64,000 bases of DNA. Source: Haliea sp. (GTDB taxonomy: Bacteria; Pseudomonadota; Gammaproteobacteria; Pseudomonadales; Halieaceae). Positions 44,328 through 53,018 of the stretch are shown here, one piece after another; within the stretch, counting starts at the first letter, position 1, and the number at the start of each line of letters is the position of its first letter. The stretch covers positions 1 to 64,000 of the forward strand of contig JAHEBM010000001.1 in NCBI GenBank assembly GCA_024642245.1, given 5' to 3'. The position numbers were made by a program, and so were the translations under genes. Below the pieces are notes generated by a model. That model was given only the letters and a program-made list of their open reading frames with translations. It was not told the origin of the DNA and made no database searches.

Positions 44328-44528
44328 ATGGCCGACAACCAACTCCAGGTTCTTGAACAGAAGATTGACGAGTTGATCGCCCTTTGCGACCAACTGAACC
44401 GTGAAAACCAGGCATTGAAAGCGGATAACGCCGGCTGGCAGCGGGAACGGCAGGACCTGATGGACAAGAACGAACTCGCCCGCACCCGGGTCGAGGCCAT
44501 GATCAATCGCCTGCGGACAATGGAGTGA
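44328..44528 (+). CDS. Small coiled-coil protein, TIGR02449/ZapB-like
   Basis: A 66-residue protein that is almost entirely heptad repeats (VLEQKIDELIALCDQLNREN, then further L/I/V at a/d positions), predicted to be a parallel coiled coil. It matches the TIGR02449 family that stands upstream of zapA in gammaproteobacteria, and it resembles ZapB. A role in Z-ring organisation together with ZapA is inferred from position. ZapA starts 4 bases after its stop. Confidence 0.82.
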   Translation: MADNQLQVLEQKIDELIALCDQLNRENQALKADNAGWQRERQDLMDKNELARTRVEAMINRLRTME

Positions 44529-44532
44529 ATTC

Positions 44533-44850
44533 GTGAGCCAGCCACACACCGTAACCGTGAAGATTCTCGACAAGGATTACCAGGTCGCCTGCCCGGAAGA
44601 CCAGGAGGCCGAACTACTGGTATCAGCAAAATATCTCGACAAGCAGATGCGAGGTATCCGCGACAGCGGCAAGGTGATAGGACTGGAGCGCATCGCCGTG
44701 ATGGCCGCCCTCAATATCAGCCACGAATTACTGCGGGCCTCGGAAGAGCCGGAGATGGTCGAATTGCCCCCCTCCGTCGAGTCCGTGCAGCGCATCAATC
44801 GAAAACTGGATGACGCACTGTACCAATTGCGCCAATTGGAAATCGGCTGA
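44533..44850 (+). CDS. zapA: Cell division protein ZapA
   Basis: A 105-residue ZapA, which cross-links FtsZ filaments at the division ring. The N-terminal globular part has VTVKILDKDYQVACPEDQEAELLVSA (region marker), followed by the helix MAALNISHELL and a C-terminal coiled coil. It starts at GTG 44533. The zapA-6S RNA-fau arrangement is conserved in gammaproteobacteria. Confidence 0.92.
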   Translation: MSQPHTVTVKILDKDYQVACPEDQEAELLVSAKYLDKQMRGIRDSGKVIGLERIAVMAALNISHELLRASEEPEMVELPPSVESVQRINRKLDDALYQLRQLEIG

Positions 44851-44890
44851 TTTACCCCACCGATCAGTTTTTTCTGGGTTATACTGGTGC

Positions 44891-45072
44891 CGGGTACCTG
44901 GCGTATTCGCCAGGCAGACAGTCCTCGAGCCGATAAATTTGTAACCGGGGGTTTCTCGTTGCTGTTGGTGTGCATGTCCGGCCCAGTCCGGAAAGCCTGA
45001 TACAGTGCAGGGACCACCACCTTGAACCATCGGGTTCAAGGGCAGCGCTGTCAGCGGTACGCCAGGAATCCA
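44891..45072 (+). ncRNA. ssrS: 6S RNA
   Basis: The region between zapA and fau shows the conserved 6S sequence blocks: GAGCCGATA, TTGGTGTGCATG, GTCCGGAAAGCCT and CCTTGAACC...GGGTTCAAGG. The closing stem pairs CCTGGCGTA (44897-44905) with TACGCCAGG (45058-45066). A TATACT box at 44880-44885 fits a start near 44891. 6S RNA binds RNA polymerase sigma-70 holoenzyme in stationary phase. Ends are approximate. Confidence 0.93.
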
Positions 45073-45075
45073 ACT

Positions 45076-45657
45076 ATGCCAGACAGCCCCCACTCCAAAG
45101 CGGCGTTGCGGGAAATATTGCGCCAGCAACGACGGCACCTGGATCCGGCGGCCCAACGAACCGCGGCCGAGGCCGTAGCGGTCAACGTCGCCCGGTTGCC
45201 GGGCTGGTCCGATGCCACGCGCATCGCCCTGTACCTCCCAAATGATGGCGAAATAGGCACGGCCCCCCTGGCCGAGCTGTGCCGCGAGTCCGGCAAGCAG
45301 CTGTTCCTGCCCGTCATCGATGCCAGCCTCAAGCTGTTGCAGTTTGCCCGGTGGCAGGAACACAGCGAACTGGTCACCAATCGCTTCGGTATTCCCGAGC
45401 CAGGCACCCAGGCACGCAGTTGCAGCGCCTGGGCGCTGGATATCGTGATCCTGCCAATGGTTGCATGGGACCGCCGTGGCGGACGACTGGGGATGGGCGG
45501 GGGATTCTACGACCGCGCACTGGCCGGAACAGGCAACACACTGCGGGTGGGTATAGCGCACACCTTGCAGGAAGTGGCCGAAGTGCCCTGCGATGACTGG
45601 GATATCGCACTGGATTTCGCGGTGACAGACAGCGCGGTGCATTGCTGCCAGCGGTAA
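45076..45657 (+). CDS. fau: 5-formyltetrahydrofolate cyclo-ligase
   Basis: A 193-residue enzyme that converts 5-formyl-THF to 5,10-methenyl-THF using ATP. The N-terminal basic helix KAALREILRQQRR and the C-terminal GRLGMGGGFYDR motif are diagnostic. The frame is open further upstream inside the 6S RNA, but ATG 45076 with AGGA at 45064-45067 is the family start. That AGGA lies in the 3' arm of the 6S closing stem. Confidence 0.92.
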   Translation: MPDSPHSKAALREILRQQRRHLDPAAQRTAAEAVAVNVARLPGWSDATRIALYLPNDGEIGTAPLAELCRESGKQLFLPVIDASLKLLQFARWQEHSELVTNRFGIPEPGTQARSCSAWALDIVILPMVAWDRRGGRLGMGGGFYDRALAGTGNTLRVGIAHTLQEVAEVPCDDWDIALDFAVTDSAVHCCQR

Positions 45658-45675
45658 AAAACCGATGCCGCCGCA

Positions 45676-45861
45676 TCACTCCCCGATGATGATGCCTGCC
45701 TGTAATTCAGAAGCGGGTGCCGCCACTGTATCGTTGGCTGTCAGCGGCAGGAGCAGCGTGACCAGCACACCAACACCAAAAGCCAGTAACAGGACAAACA
45801 GTAGATCCGGTTTACGCGACAATGTAATTTCTCTTACAAGGGTTTTCACTACGCGGCGCAT
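45676..45861 (-). CDS. Small single-pass membrane protein, hypothetical
   Basis: A possible 61-residue protein with a basic N-terminus (MRRVVKTLVREI) and one membrane helix (LLFVLLLAFGVGVLVTLLLP), then a short Ala-rich tail outside. The layout looks like a real small membrane protein rather than chance, but I do not recognise a family. A TTG start 14 codons later, with GAGAAA upstream, is an alternative. It is convergent with fau, 18 bases apart. Confidence 0.5.
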   Translation of the reverse strand: MRRVVKTLVREITLSRKPDLLFVLLLAFGVGVLVTLLLPLTANDTVAAPASELQAGIIIGE

Positions 45862-45996
45862 CTACGCCGATTTCCGTTTGTGTCACCGACAGGCCAGTGA
45901 TTTTTTGTGATTATTCCACAAACTCGCGGCGATTCTATCCCAGCCCCCCACAAAAAAAAACCCCGGAACCCGCGCTATGAGGGTATTGACAGCGGA

Positions 45997-47526
45997 TCAG
46001 CCCTTTCTTTGTCCGAGGTATAGCTGGTAGGCGCGGTTATCGGTTTCGTCCCAAAAGGGAAAGTTGAGTTCTCCCAGCAGCTCTTCGAAAGCCCTGCGCT
46101 CGTTTTTTGGCAACTGTACCCCGACCAGGATGCGCCCGTAGGCCGCACCATGATTGCGATAATGAAACATGGATATATTCCAGCGCTGGCCCAGCCCCGA
46201 CAGGAAACCGAGCAGTGCCCCGGGTCGCTCCGGAAACTCAACCCGGTAAACGCATTCGTTGTTAACGACAGCGGGGGCGTGCCCACCAACCATATACCTG
46301 ACGTGCAGCTTGGCTACCTCGTTATCGGTAAGGTCCTCGGTGGTGTAACCACGCTTGCTCAGATCAACGAGCAGGCCTGCCAGGTCTTCACCGCCGGGCA
46401 CCACGCTTAAGCCGACGAAAACCTGGGCCGAGCCCGTATCGGCATAACGGTAATTGAACTCAGTGATATTGCGCCGACCCAGGGCGCTGCAGAACGCCCT
46501 GAAAGCGCCCGGTTGTTCCGGCAGCGTTGCACTGATTACCGCCTCCCGGTGCTCGCCTGTTTCCGTGCGCTCAGCGATGTACCGCAGCCGGTCAAAGTTG
46601 GTATTGGCGCCGCTGACAATGGCCAGCAGGTGCTTTCCGGTTACGCCGCTACGCTCTACATACTTTTTCAAGCCGGCCAGCGCCAGCGCCCCGGCTGGCT
46701 CGGCGATACTGCGTGTGTCCTCGAAGATATCCTTGATAGCCGCGCACATTTCATCGGTGGAAATGGTGATAACCTCATCCACGGTGTCCCGAATCACACG
46801 AAACGTCTCCCTGCCAATCTGGGCGACGGCGCAGCCATCGGCAAACAAGCCCACTTCAGCCAATGTTGCGCGGCGCCCCTTTTGCAAGGCCAGCTGCAGG
46901 CAGGCGGCATCTTCCGGCTCCACCCCGATGATCCGGGTTCCGGGCCACACGTAACGAAGGTATGCGGCAACTCCCGCAAGTAACCCGCCCCCGCCCACCG
47001 GAACAAAGACAGCGTCCAGGGGCTGCTGGTGCTGTCGCACGATCTCCATGCCTATCGTACCCTGCCCCGCGATAACGTCAGGATCATCGAAGGGGTGCAC
47101 ATACGTCATTGCCTTTTCTTCCACGAGCTTGCGTGCAAAAACAGAGGCCTCGTCAAATGAATCCCCGTGCAGCACTACCCGGGCACCGCGATTGCGCACC
47201 GCGTCTACCTTGATCTGCGGTGTTGTCCTTGGCATCACGATAGTCGCTTTCACGTTCAGCTTCTGGGCGGCCATCGCCACCCCCTGGGCGTGGTTGCCGG
47301 CTGAGGCCGCCACCACTCCCGCCGCCAGCTGTTCCGGGCTGAGTCGACTCATCTTGTTGTAGGCGCCGCGCAGCTTGAAGGAAAACACCGGCTGCAAATC
47401 CTCGCGCTTGAGCCAAACCCGGTTGTCCAGGCGCCGCGACATCAGCAGGGCTTCATCGATCGGGGTTTCCCTGGCCACGTCGTAAACCCGCGCATCGAGG
47501 ATTCGCTTGATATAGGACTGTGGCAT
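45997..47526 (-). CDS. ilvA: Threonine ammonia-lyase, biosynthetic
   Basis: A 509-residue PLP enzyme that deaminates threonine to 2-oxobutanoate for isoleucine synthesis. The PLP Lys is in VFSFKLRGAYNKM, the cofactor loop in ASAGNHAQGVA, and GGGGLLAGVA binds the phosphate. Two C-terminal ACT-like regulatory domains (about 330-415 and 425-505) fit feedback control by isoleucine. Its start faces rpiA. A nine-base T run lies 37-45 bases past the stop on the reverse strand, with only a weak hairpin. Confidence 0.94.
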   Translation of the reverse strand: MPQSYIKRILDARVYDVARETPIDEALLMSRRLDNRVWLKREDLQPVFSFKLRGAYNKMSRLSPEQLAAGVVAASAGNHAQGVAMAAQKLNVKATIVMPRTTPQIKVDAVRNRGARVVLHGDSFDEASVFARKLVEEKAMTYVHPFDDPDVIAGQGTIGMEIVRQHQQPLDAVFVPVGGGGLLAGVAAYLRYVWPGTRIIGVEPEDAACLQLALQKGRRATLAEVGLFADGCAVAQIGRETFRVIRDTVDEVITISTDEMCAAIKDIFEDTRSIAEPAGALALAGLKKYVERSGVTGKHLLAIVSGANTNFDRLRYIAERTETGEHREAVISATLPEQPGAFRAFCSALGRRNITEFNYRYADTGSAQVFVGLSVVPGGEDLAGLLVDLSKRGYTTEDLTDNEVAKLHVRYMVGGHAPAVVNNECVYRVEFPERPGALLGFLSGLGQRWNISMFHYRNHGAAYGRILVGVQLPKNERRAFEELLGELNFPFWDETDNRAYQLYLGQRKG

Positions 47527-47690
47527 GGTGGTGATGTTTCCGGTTTACGGGCAGACCTGCCATCTTAATGTAGCGCCGCAGGTTTTTCAGCCCCGGCTGC
47601 ACCGGTGATTTGGGTATTTTTCGTGATCACCCGCATGCGCTGGCCTATACTGTGGCGCACCCAAACCGCCCCTCTCACCAAGGAAAAACC

Positions 47691-48365
47691 ATGGACCAGA
47701 ACCAGATGAAACAGGCCGTTGCCGACGCTGCGCTGGACTATATCCGGCCCAGGCTGGAAAACGACACGGTGCTTGGGATCGGTACCGGCTCCACCGCCAA
47801 CCTGTTCATAGATAGCCTGGCCAGCATCAAGGGCCTGGTCAACGCCACGGTCGCCAGCTCCGAGGCCTCGGCACAGCGGCTAAAAAGTCACGGCATTCCG
47901 GTGTACGACCTGAACACCGTAAACCAGGTGGATTTCTATATCGACGGCGCGGACGAGAGCAACAGCGCCCTGCAACTGATCAAGGGCGGCGGCGCGGCAT
48001 TGACCCGGGAAAAGATTGTTACCGCAGTGGCCACCCGGTTTATTTGCATTGCCGACGAGAGCAAGCTGGTTCACACCCTGGGCCAGTTTCCCCTACCGGT
48101 GGAGGTGATACCGATGGCGCGCAGCCACGTGGCGCGGGAGCTGGTCAAGCTGGGCGGCGACCCTGTATACCGCGAGGGTGTAGTGACGGACAACGGCAAC
48201 GTTATCCTCGATGTCTACAATTTCATGATCCCCGAGCCGCTGGCGATGGAAGCGAAAATCAACAACATTACCGGCGTGGTGACCAACGGCCTGTTCGCGT
48301 TGAGGCCGGCGGATGTGTTGTTGCTGGGGACTGCTTCGGGCGTTAGGACGCTTTTTGCTCAGTGA
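47691..48365 (+). CDS. rpiA: Ribose-5-phosphate isomerase A
   Basis: A 224-residue isomerase interconverting ribose-5-phosphate and ribulose-5-phosphate. It has [12 protein letters not shown], the active-site DGADE and [13 protein letters not shown], all expected in RpiA. ATG 47691 has AAGGA upstream and gives the family start, although the frame opens earlier. TATACT at 47646-47651 is a candidate -10 box. It is divergent from ilvA, as in Pseudomonas. Confidence 0.94.
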   Translation: MDQNQMKQAVADAALDYIRPRLENDTVLGIGTGSTANLFIDSLASIKGLVNATVASSEASAQRLKSHGIPVYDLNTVNQVDFYIDGADESNSALQLIKGGGAALTREKIVTAVATRFICIADESKLVHTLGQFPLPVEVIPMARSHVARELVKLGGDPVYREGVVTDNGNVILDVYNFMIPEPLAMEAKINNITGVVTNGLFALRPADVLLLGTASGVRTLFAQ

Positions 48366-48540
48366 GCGATCTCCATGGAGTGCACTCCGAGTATTTTGGG
48401 CTGGTTTGGTCCATCCGCATCGGTCACGCGGTGTAGTCTCTCCGGACACGCCGCAAGTACATGGACGTATTTACGGCGTGTCCCGAAGTGCATGCTCCCA
48501 TGCCCGCGGCGAGGCGTAGTGCACGTTAATTTCCATTTAC
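48366..48540. repeat. Palindrome-rich intergenic element
   Basis: The gap after rpiA holds dense dyad symmetry. CTCCATGGAG (48371-48380) and GAGTGCACTC (48378-48387) are perfect ten-base palindromes that overlap. A 40-base inverted repeat at 48444-48483 has arms of 16 bases (GGACACGCCG... with ...CGGCGTGTCC) differing at two positions. The CATGGACG/GGCGTGTCC phrases resemble interspersed palindromic repeats found in intergenic regions of related marine gammaproteobacteria (from memory). No ORF is supported. It separates the convergent rpiA and FAD-oxidase genes. Confidence 0.55.
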
Positions 48541-48595
48541 GCACCGTCGGCTAAAAAAGATACTGCCGAACTTTACACACAACGCAGGCAAGCCC

Positions 48596-49996
48596 CTACA
48601 AATCAAAAATCTTGCCGGGGTTCATGATCCCCTGCGGATCAAACGCACGCTTTATCTGGCGCATGATCTCGATCTCCAGAGGCGAACGGCTGTAGTGCAG
48701 GTAGTCTTTCTTCAATAAACCCACGCCGTGCTCTGCGGAAATACTGCCGCCATGGCGCTGCACAATATCGAAGACCCACTTCGAGACCTCACCGCAACGG
48801 CGCTGGAACTCATCCATCGCCATGCCCTCGGGTTTCAGGACGTTCAGGTGCACGTTGCCATCGCCTATATGGCCAAACCAGACGATCTCGAACTCGGGAT
48901 AACTGGCGGTAACCACCGTCTCGACTTCCGCAAGGAAATCGGGCACCCGGGATACCAGGGTCGAGATGTCATTTTTGTAGGGTGTCCAGCGGGAGATGGT
49001 TTCCGAGATGTCCTCGCGCAGGCGCCACAGGGTCCGGGCCTGGGCAACGCTCTGGCTCACCACCCCATCCAATACCCAACCCTGCTCCACGCAGTGCTCG
49101 AACAGGGCCATGGCTTTCTCCATGGCTTGCTCGTCCGGCTGCTCGAATTCGAGCAGCGCGTAATACTCCGTGGGCGTGGCAAATGGACGCTGCAGGCCCT
49201 GGTGTTCCACAACCTTGCACAGGGCCAGATCGGAGAAGAACTCGAAGGCGCTCAGCTCGATGCCACCCTGGAAAGCCGCCAGTACTGCCATTATCGATGC
49301 CATGTCGGGAACCCCCAGCACCAGCACCGCGAGATTCTGCGGTGGCCGTGACAGGGACATGGTGGCCTCCACCACTATGCCCAGGGTGCCCTCGGCGCCT
49401 ATCACCAGTTGGCGCAGGTCGTACCCGGTATTGTTTTTGACCAGGCCACGGTTCAGGTCGAGCAACTCACCCGTCCCCGTAACCAGCTTCAGTCCGGCTA
49501 CCCAATCCCGGGTCATGCCGTGACGAATGACCTTGATACCCCCGGCATTGGTAGAGATATTTCCGCCGATCTGGCTGGAACCGCTGGAGGCAAAATCCAC
49601 GGGGTAAAACAGGCCCTGGGCCTCGGCGAACCGCTGCAGTTGCTCAGTGACGACGCCGGCGCCACAGCGAACAGTACGATCCACCGGGTTGAAGTCCCCG
49701 ATCTGGTTAAGCCGGTCCAGTGCCAGCACCAACTCGCCACTGCGCGCAACAGCACCGGCACTGAGTCCGGTGCGCCCACCCGAGGGAACAATCGCCAGCT
49801 GCTCCCGGGCCGCCAACCGAACGATAGCCTGCACCTGGTCAATGGTCCCCGGAAGCACCACTGCGCCGGCATCCGGCGTATAGGCACGGGTCCAGTCGCG
49901 ACCGTACTGCAGCAGCGAGTCCGCGTCGGTAAGTACCCTGTCCTGACCTACGATATCCGCCAGCGCCGCGAGGATATTCCTGTCGATTGATGTCAC
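48596..49996 (-). CDS. FAD-binding oxidase, probably D-2-hydroxyglutarate dehydrogenase
   Basis: A 466-residue flavoprotein of the FAD_binding_4/FAD-oxidase_C family. The FAD motif is VPSGGRTGLSAGAV with ASSGSSQIGGNISTNAGG; the C-terminal domain carries the metal-binding GHIGDGNVHLNV and SAEHGVG. D-lactate dehydrogenases look similar, but the divergent position next to serA favours D-2-hydroxyglutarate dehydrogenase, which removes the by-product of SerA and drives serine synthesis in Pseudomonas. Confidence 0.85.
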   Translation of the reverse strand: MTSIDRNILAALADIVGQDRVLTDADSLLQYGRDWTRAYTPDAGAVVLPGTIDQVQAIVRLAAREQLAIVPSGGRTGLSAGAVARSGELVLALDRLNQIGDFNPVDRTVRCGAGVVTEQLQRFAEAQGLFYPVDFASSGSSQIGGNISTNAGGIKVIRHGMTRDWVAGLKLVTGTGELLDLNRGLVKNNTGYDLRQLVIGAEGTLGIVVEATMSLSRPPQNLAVLVLGVPDMASIMAVLAAFQGGIELSAFEFFSDLALCKVVEHQGLQRPFATPTEYYALLEFEQPDEQAMEKAMALFEHCVEQGWVLDGVVSQSVAQARTLWRLREDISETISRWTPYKNDISTLVSRVPDFLAEVETVVTASYPEFEIVWFGHIGDGNVHLNVLKPEGMAMDEFQRRCGEVSKWVFDIVQRHGGSISAEHGVGLLKKDYLHYSRSPLEIEIMRQIKRAFDPQGIMNPGKIFDL

Positions 49997-50038
49997 TTGG
50001 CCTACCTCCGGTATTTTTCACAGGGCGCTGTTTCAAAG

Positions 50039-50062
50039 GGCGCGTATGGTACCATACGCGCC
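50039..50062. promoter_or_regulatory. Perfect 24-base palindrome between D-2-hydroxyglutarate dehydrogenase and serA
   Basis: Every base from 50039 to 50062 is symmetric: arms GGCGCGTATG and CATACGCGCC around a central GTAC. GTTTTT follows on the forward strand. It can be a dimeric operator in the shared 132-base control region or, in a serA leader transcript, a terminator/attenuator hairpin with a ten-base stem and four-base loop. Confidence 0.6.
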
Positions 50063-50128
50063 GTTTTTCCCGCACGGGCGACCTGCCTGGACCGGGCACC
50101 CATCCAACCGGCAAGGATCTTCACCGCA

Positions 50129-51358
50129 ATGACACAAAAGTCGCTGGAAAAGAGCAAAATCCGTTTTTTGTTACTGGAGGGTGTGCATCCCTCGGCAGTC
50201 GAAACACTCAAGGCCGCCGGCTACGACAACATTGAACTGCACCAGAAAGCGCTGCCCCCGGAAGACCTGAAGCGAGCCATAGCCGATGCCCACTTCGTGG
50301 GTATACGCTCGCGCACCCAGCTTACCCAGGACATCTTTGACTCTGCCAAAAAGCTGGTGGCGGTGGGCTGTTTCTGTATCGGCACCAACCAGGTGGACCT
50401 CAGGGCAGCAACCAGGAAAGGTGTGGCGGTCTTCAACGCCCCGTTTTCGAATACCCGCAGCGTGGCGGAACTGGTTATCGCCGAGGCCATCCTGCTGCTG
50501 CGCGGGGTTGCGGAAAAAAACGCCGCTGCCCACCGGGGCGAGTGGCAAAAATCAGCCGCCAACTCCTTTGAGATCCGGGGTAAAAAGCTCGGCATTATCG
50601 GCTACGGCAATATCGGCATGCAGCTCGGAGTTATCGCCGAGGGACTGGGCATGCAGGTGCAGTTTTTCGATGTAAGCAACAAATTGCCCATGGGCAACGC
50701 ACGGCAGATAAGCAGCCTCAAACAGTTACTGGCCAGCTCCGACGTGGTAAGCCTGCATGTTCCGGAAAATCGCTCCACACAAAATATGATTGCCGGCGCC
50801 CAGTTGGCCGAAATGAAACCCGGCAGTATTCTTATCAACGCATCCAGGGGTACGGTAGTCGATATCGACGCCCTGGCGCAGCACCTGGAAAGCGGCAAGC
50901 TGGGCGGCGCCGCCATCGACGTGTTCCCGGTAGAACCCCGTTCCAACGACGAGGAATTCCTGTCGCCGCTGCGGCGTTTCGACAACACTTTTCTCACCCC
51001 TCACATCGGCGGTAGCACCATCGAGGCGCAGGAAAATATCGGCACGGAAGTCGCCGAAAAACTGGCGCGCTACAGTGACAACGGCACCAGCACCTCCTCG
51101 GTTAACTTCCCGGAAGTCGCGCTGCCCGAACACGCGGGCAGCCATCGCCTGCTGCACATTCACCACAACGTGCCTGGCATCATGGGCGCAATCAACCGGG
51201 TCTTCTCCGACAACAATGTAAACGTGGCGGCGCAGTTCCTGCAGACCAACGAGGACGTTGGCTACGTGGTTATCGATATCGATGCCGAGTACAGCGACAT
51301 GGCCCTGGCAAGCCTGGCTGGCATCGAGGGAACCATCCGCTGCAGGGTATTGTTCTAG
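50129..51358 (+). CDS. serA: Phosphoglycerate dehydrogenase
   Basis: A 409-residue SerA, first enzyme of serine synthesis, oxidising 3-phosphoglycerate. It has the Rossmann motif GIIGYGNIGMQLG, NASRGTVVD, the catalytic His in LTPHIGGSTIEAQ and a C-terminal ACT domain (about 335-409, HNVPGIMGAINRVFSD) for serine feedback. The length equals E. coli SerA. The frame opens at 49997, but ATG 50129 with AAGGA upstream is the family start. Reduction of 2-oxoglutarate as a side activity links it to the divergent neighbour. Confidence 0.94.
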   Translation: MTQKSLEKSKIRFLLLEGVHPSAVETLKAAGYDNIELHQKALPPEDLKRAIADAHFVGIRSRTQLTQDIFDSAKKLVAVGCFCIGTNQVDLRAATRKGVAVFNAPFSNTRSVAELVIAEAILLLRGVAEKNAAAHRGEWQKSAANSFEIRGKKLGIIGYGNIGMQLGVIAEGLGMQVQFFDVSNKLPMGNARQISSLKQLLASSDVVSLHVPENRSTQNMIAGAQLAEMKPGSILINASRGTVVDIDALAQHLESGKLGGAAIDVFPVEPRSNDEEFLSPLRRFDNTFLTPHIGGSTIEAQENIGTEVAEKLARYSDNGTSTSSVNFPEVALPEHAGSHRLLHIHHNVPGIMGAINRVFSDNNVNVAAQFLQTNEDVGYVVIDIDAEYSDMALASLAGIEGTIRCRVLF

Positions 51359-51524
51359 AACCCGACAAGCCCACTGCTCGCCGGCGAGCCGGTGCCAGGA
51401 ATACCTCCCCGAGGTCTCGCGCCCGGGCGAGATAGCGCGCGACAGACGTTCTTATTTACAAGCTGTTGCAGCTTTACAACCGTATTCCCGATCTCCATCG
51501 CTGCGGCGTCGGGGTAGAACTCGC

Positions 51525-52700
51525 TTATTCAGTCCCCTCGAGCAGCCTGAGCTTCTGGTTGTAGGTTTGCCTGGACGCGTCCGAGACGGCGAACTCACTC
51601 GCTTTTGCAATTGCGCGTCTTGCCTCGTTGACATTGCCCGTCTTCACGTAATTGAGCCCCAGCAAACGGTAGAACTGCTCTTCGTTGTCCCGGATGCGCA
51701 TGGCCCGTTTAAGGGTACTGATGGATTCCTCGTAGTCTCCGGCGTAGTACGCGGTTTGTGCTACTTCATAAAGGTAGTATGGATTACGATCCCTGAAACT
51801 CCTGACCTCTTCCTGGAAATAGGCGGCATATCCGGTATTGCCCACACCTCGGTAGTACCGCGCCAGGTTACTGGCTGCCGATAGCTCGCTATCGAGCTGC
51901 AGTGCATGCAGCCAGGCGGATTCTGCACGTGACGCATCACCGACCCGGTGATAAAGCACGCCAAGGTTGGTCCAGAAGTAGGCTTCTTCGGGTGCCAGGG
52001 ATATTGCCTCTTGCAGGTTGAGATAGGACAGGTCATACCGCTCTGCCAGCAGCCAGTAAACACCCATATTATTGTGGTACTGGGATAGCGCCGACCTGTC
52101 GCTTATCCGATGCTGCTGAAAATCGCTCCGCACGGGCGTGGAATTGAAATCGACAAGGTATTGACCCAGCTCTGAAAGATCGACCAGGGCATTGATGTGG
52201 CGATTGTACATCCAGGTTCCGCCCTGCCGCTCCCAGTTGTGCGGAACACGCATTTCCTGGAAGTGCACCTTGAGTCCGGCCTCCCGCGCCAACGCAACAA
52301 ACAGGTTGGTAAAGGAAAGGCAGTTGCCTTCCCTTGCGTGAAAAGTTTCCCGAGCGGTATAGGTCTTGAGATTGTCGTAGTGAAGGACGTATGGCCCGCT
52401 GTTTAACATGCTGTCCAGCAAATTGACCAGTATCGCTTTCTTCGTAACGCTCCTGTCCACAATTTCTGCCAGGAACGCCCTCATGTCGTCGTCCAGTGCC
52501 AGAAGTTCCACAGGCGCCAAACCACGCACATCGCCCGGGCGCGCAAAAGGCGCCGTTTCAAGAACCAGCTGCCCGGGAGAGTGGTGAATCTCCAAATCAT
52601 CCGGCAGTCGCGAGGCACAGGAACACAGCCACATCGGCAATAAGAACGAAACCAGTAATTTGCAGGCAAGGGGGTGAGAGTAAGAAATGTTTTTCACCAT
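51525..52700 (-). CDS. Transglutaminase-like lipoprotein with TPR repeats
   Basis: A 391-residue predicted lipoprotein (signal peptide ending in lipobox LCSC, Cys 28). The middle (about 110-190) is a transglutaminase-like fold with a Cys-His-Asp set: C127 in EGNCLSFTNLF, H168 in NRHINALVD and D184 in YLVDFN. Residues about 200-390 are TPR-like repeats (AYFWTNLGVLYHRVGDASRA and on). Such domains act as proteases or cross-linkers. Start is ATG 52700 or GTG 52697. It is on the reverse strand, divergent from the beta-hydroxylase gene. Confidence 0.78.
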   Translation of the reverse strand: MVKNISYSHPLACKLLVSFLLPMWLCSCASRLPDDLEIHHSPGQLVLETAPFARPGDVRGLAPVELLALDDDMRAFLAEIVDRSVTKKAILVNLLDSMLNSGPYVLHYDNLKTYTARETFHAREGNCLSFTNLFVALAREAGLKVHFQEMRVPHNWERQGGTWMYNRHINALVDLSELGQYLVDFNSTPVRSDFQQHRISDRSALSQYHNNMGVYWLLAERYDLSYLNLQEAISLAPEEAYFWTNLGVLYHRVGDASRAESAWLHALQLDSELSAASNLARYYRGVGNTGYAAYFQEEVRSFRDRNPYYLYEVAQTAYYAGDYEESISTLKRAMRIRDNEEQFYRLLGLNYVKTGNVNEARRAIAKASEFAVSDASRQTYNQKLRLLEGTE

Positions 52701-53018
52701 GAGTGTCGCTTGCTCCCTTTGCCGGAGTCCGGAATACAGCACATTCATGCCGGGATAGTGCTCCGGTTGCGGATTATATTCAAGGAGACGCAAAAGCATG
52801 GAAAGCACATGGGTGAAACTCGGCGTGAAAATAGCTTAAACGGCTCGCCCAGCGACAGCGTTTGCTGCGATGGCAAAAGGACGATGATCGAAATGCGTGA
52901 TATCCTGTCCCAAAATCAGGCTCCCGGGGAGCTTGCCGATGTGCGACTGACACCGACAGCCCAGATGCCTGAGCGCACCAATACTAATCACTAAACTAAT
53001 CACTGATATGCGCATGCG
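52701..53018. other. Divergent intergenic region with a possible short ORF
   Basis: This 318-base stretch separates the transglutaminase-like gene from the beta-hydroxylase gene. On the forward strand a 36-codon frame runs from ATG 52884 to the TAA at 52992-52994, with AAAAGGA just upstream of the ATG at 52884. It ends 24 bases before the beta-hydroxylase start. A second ATG at 52893 is better spaced from that purine run. The peptide has no Cys or Tyr. I also see no clear promoter. Confidence 0.35.
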
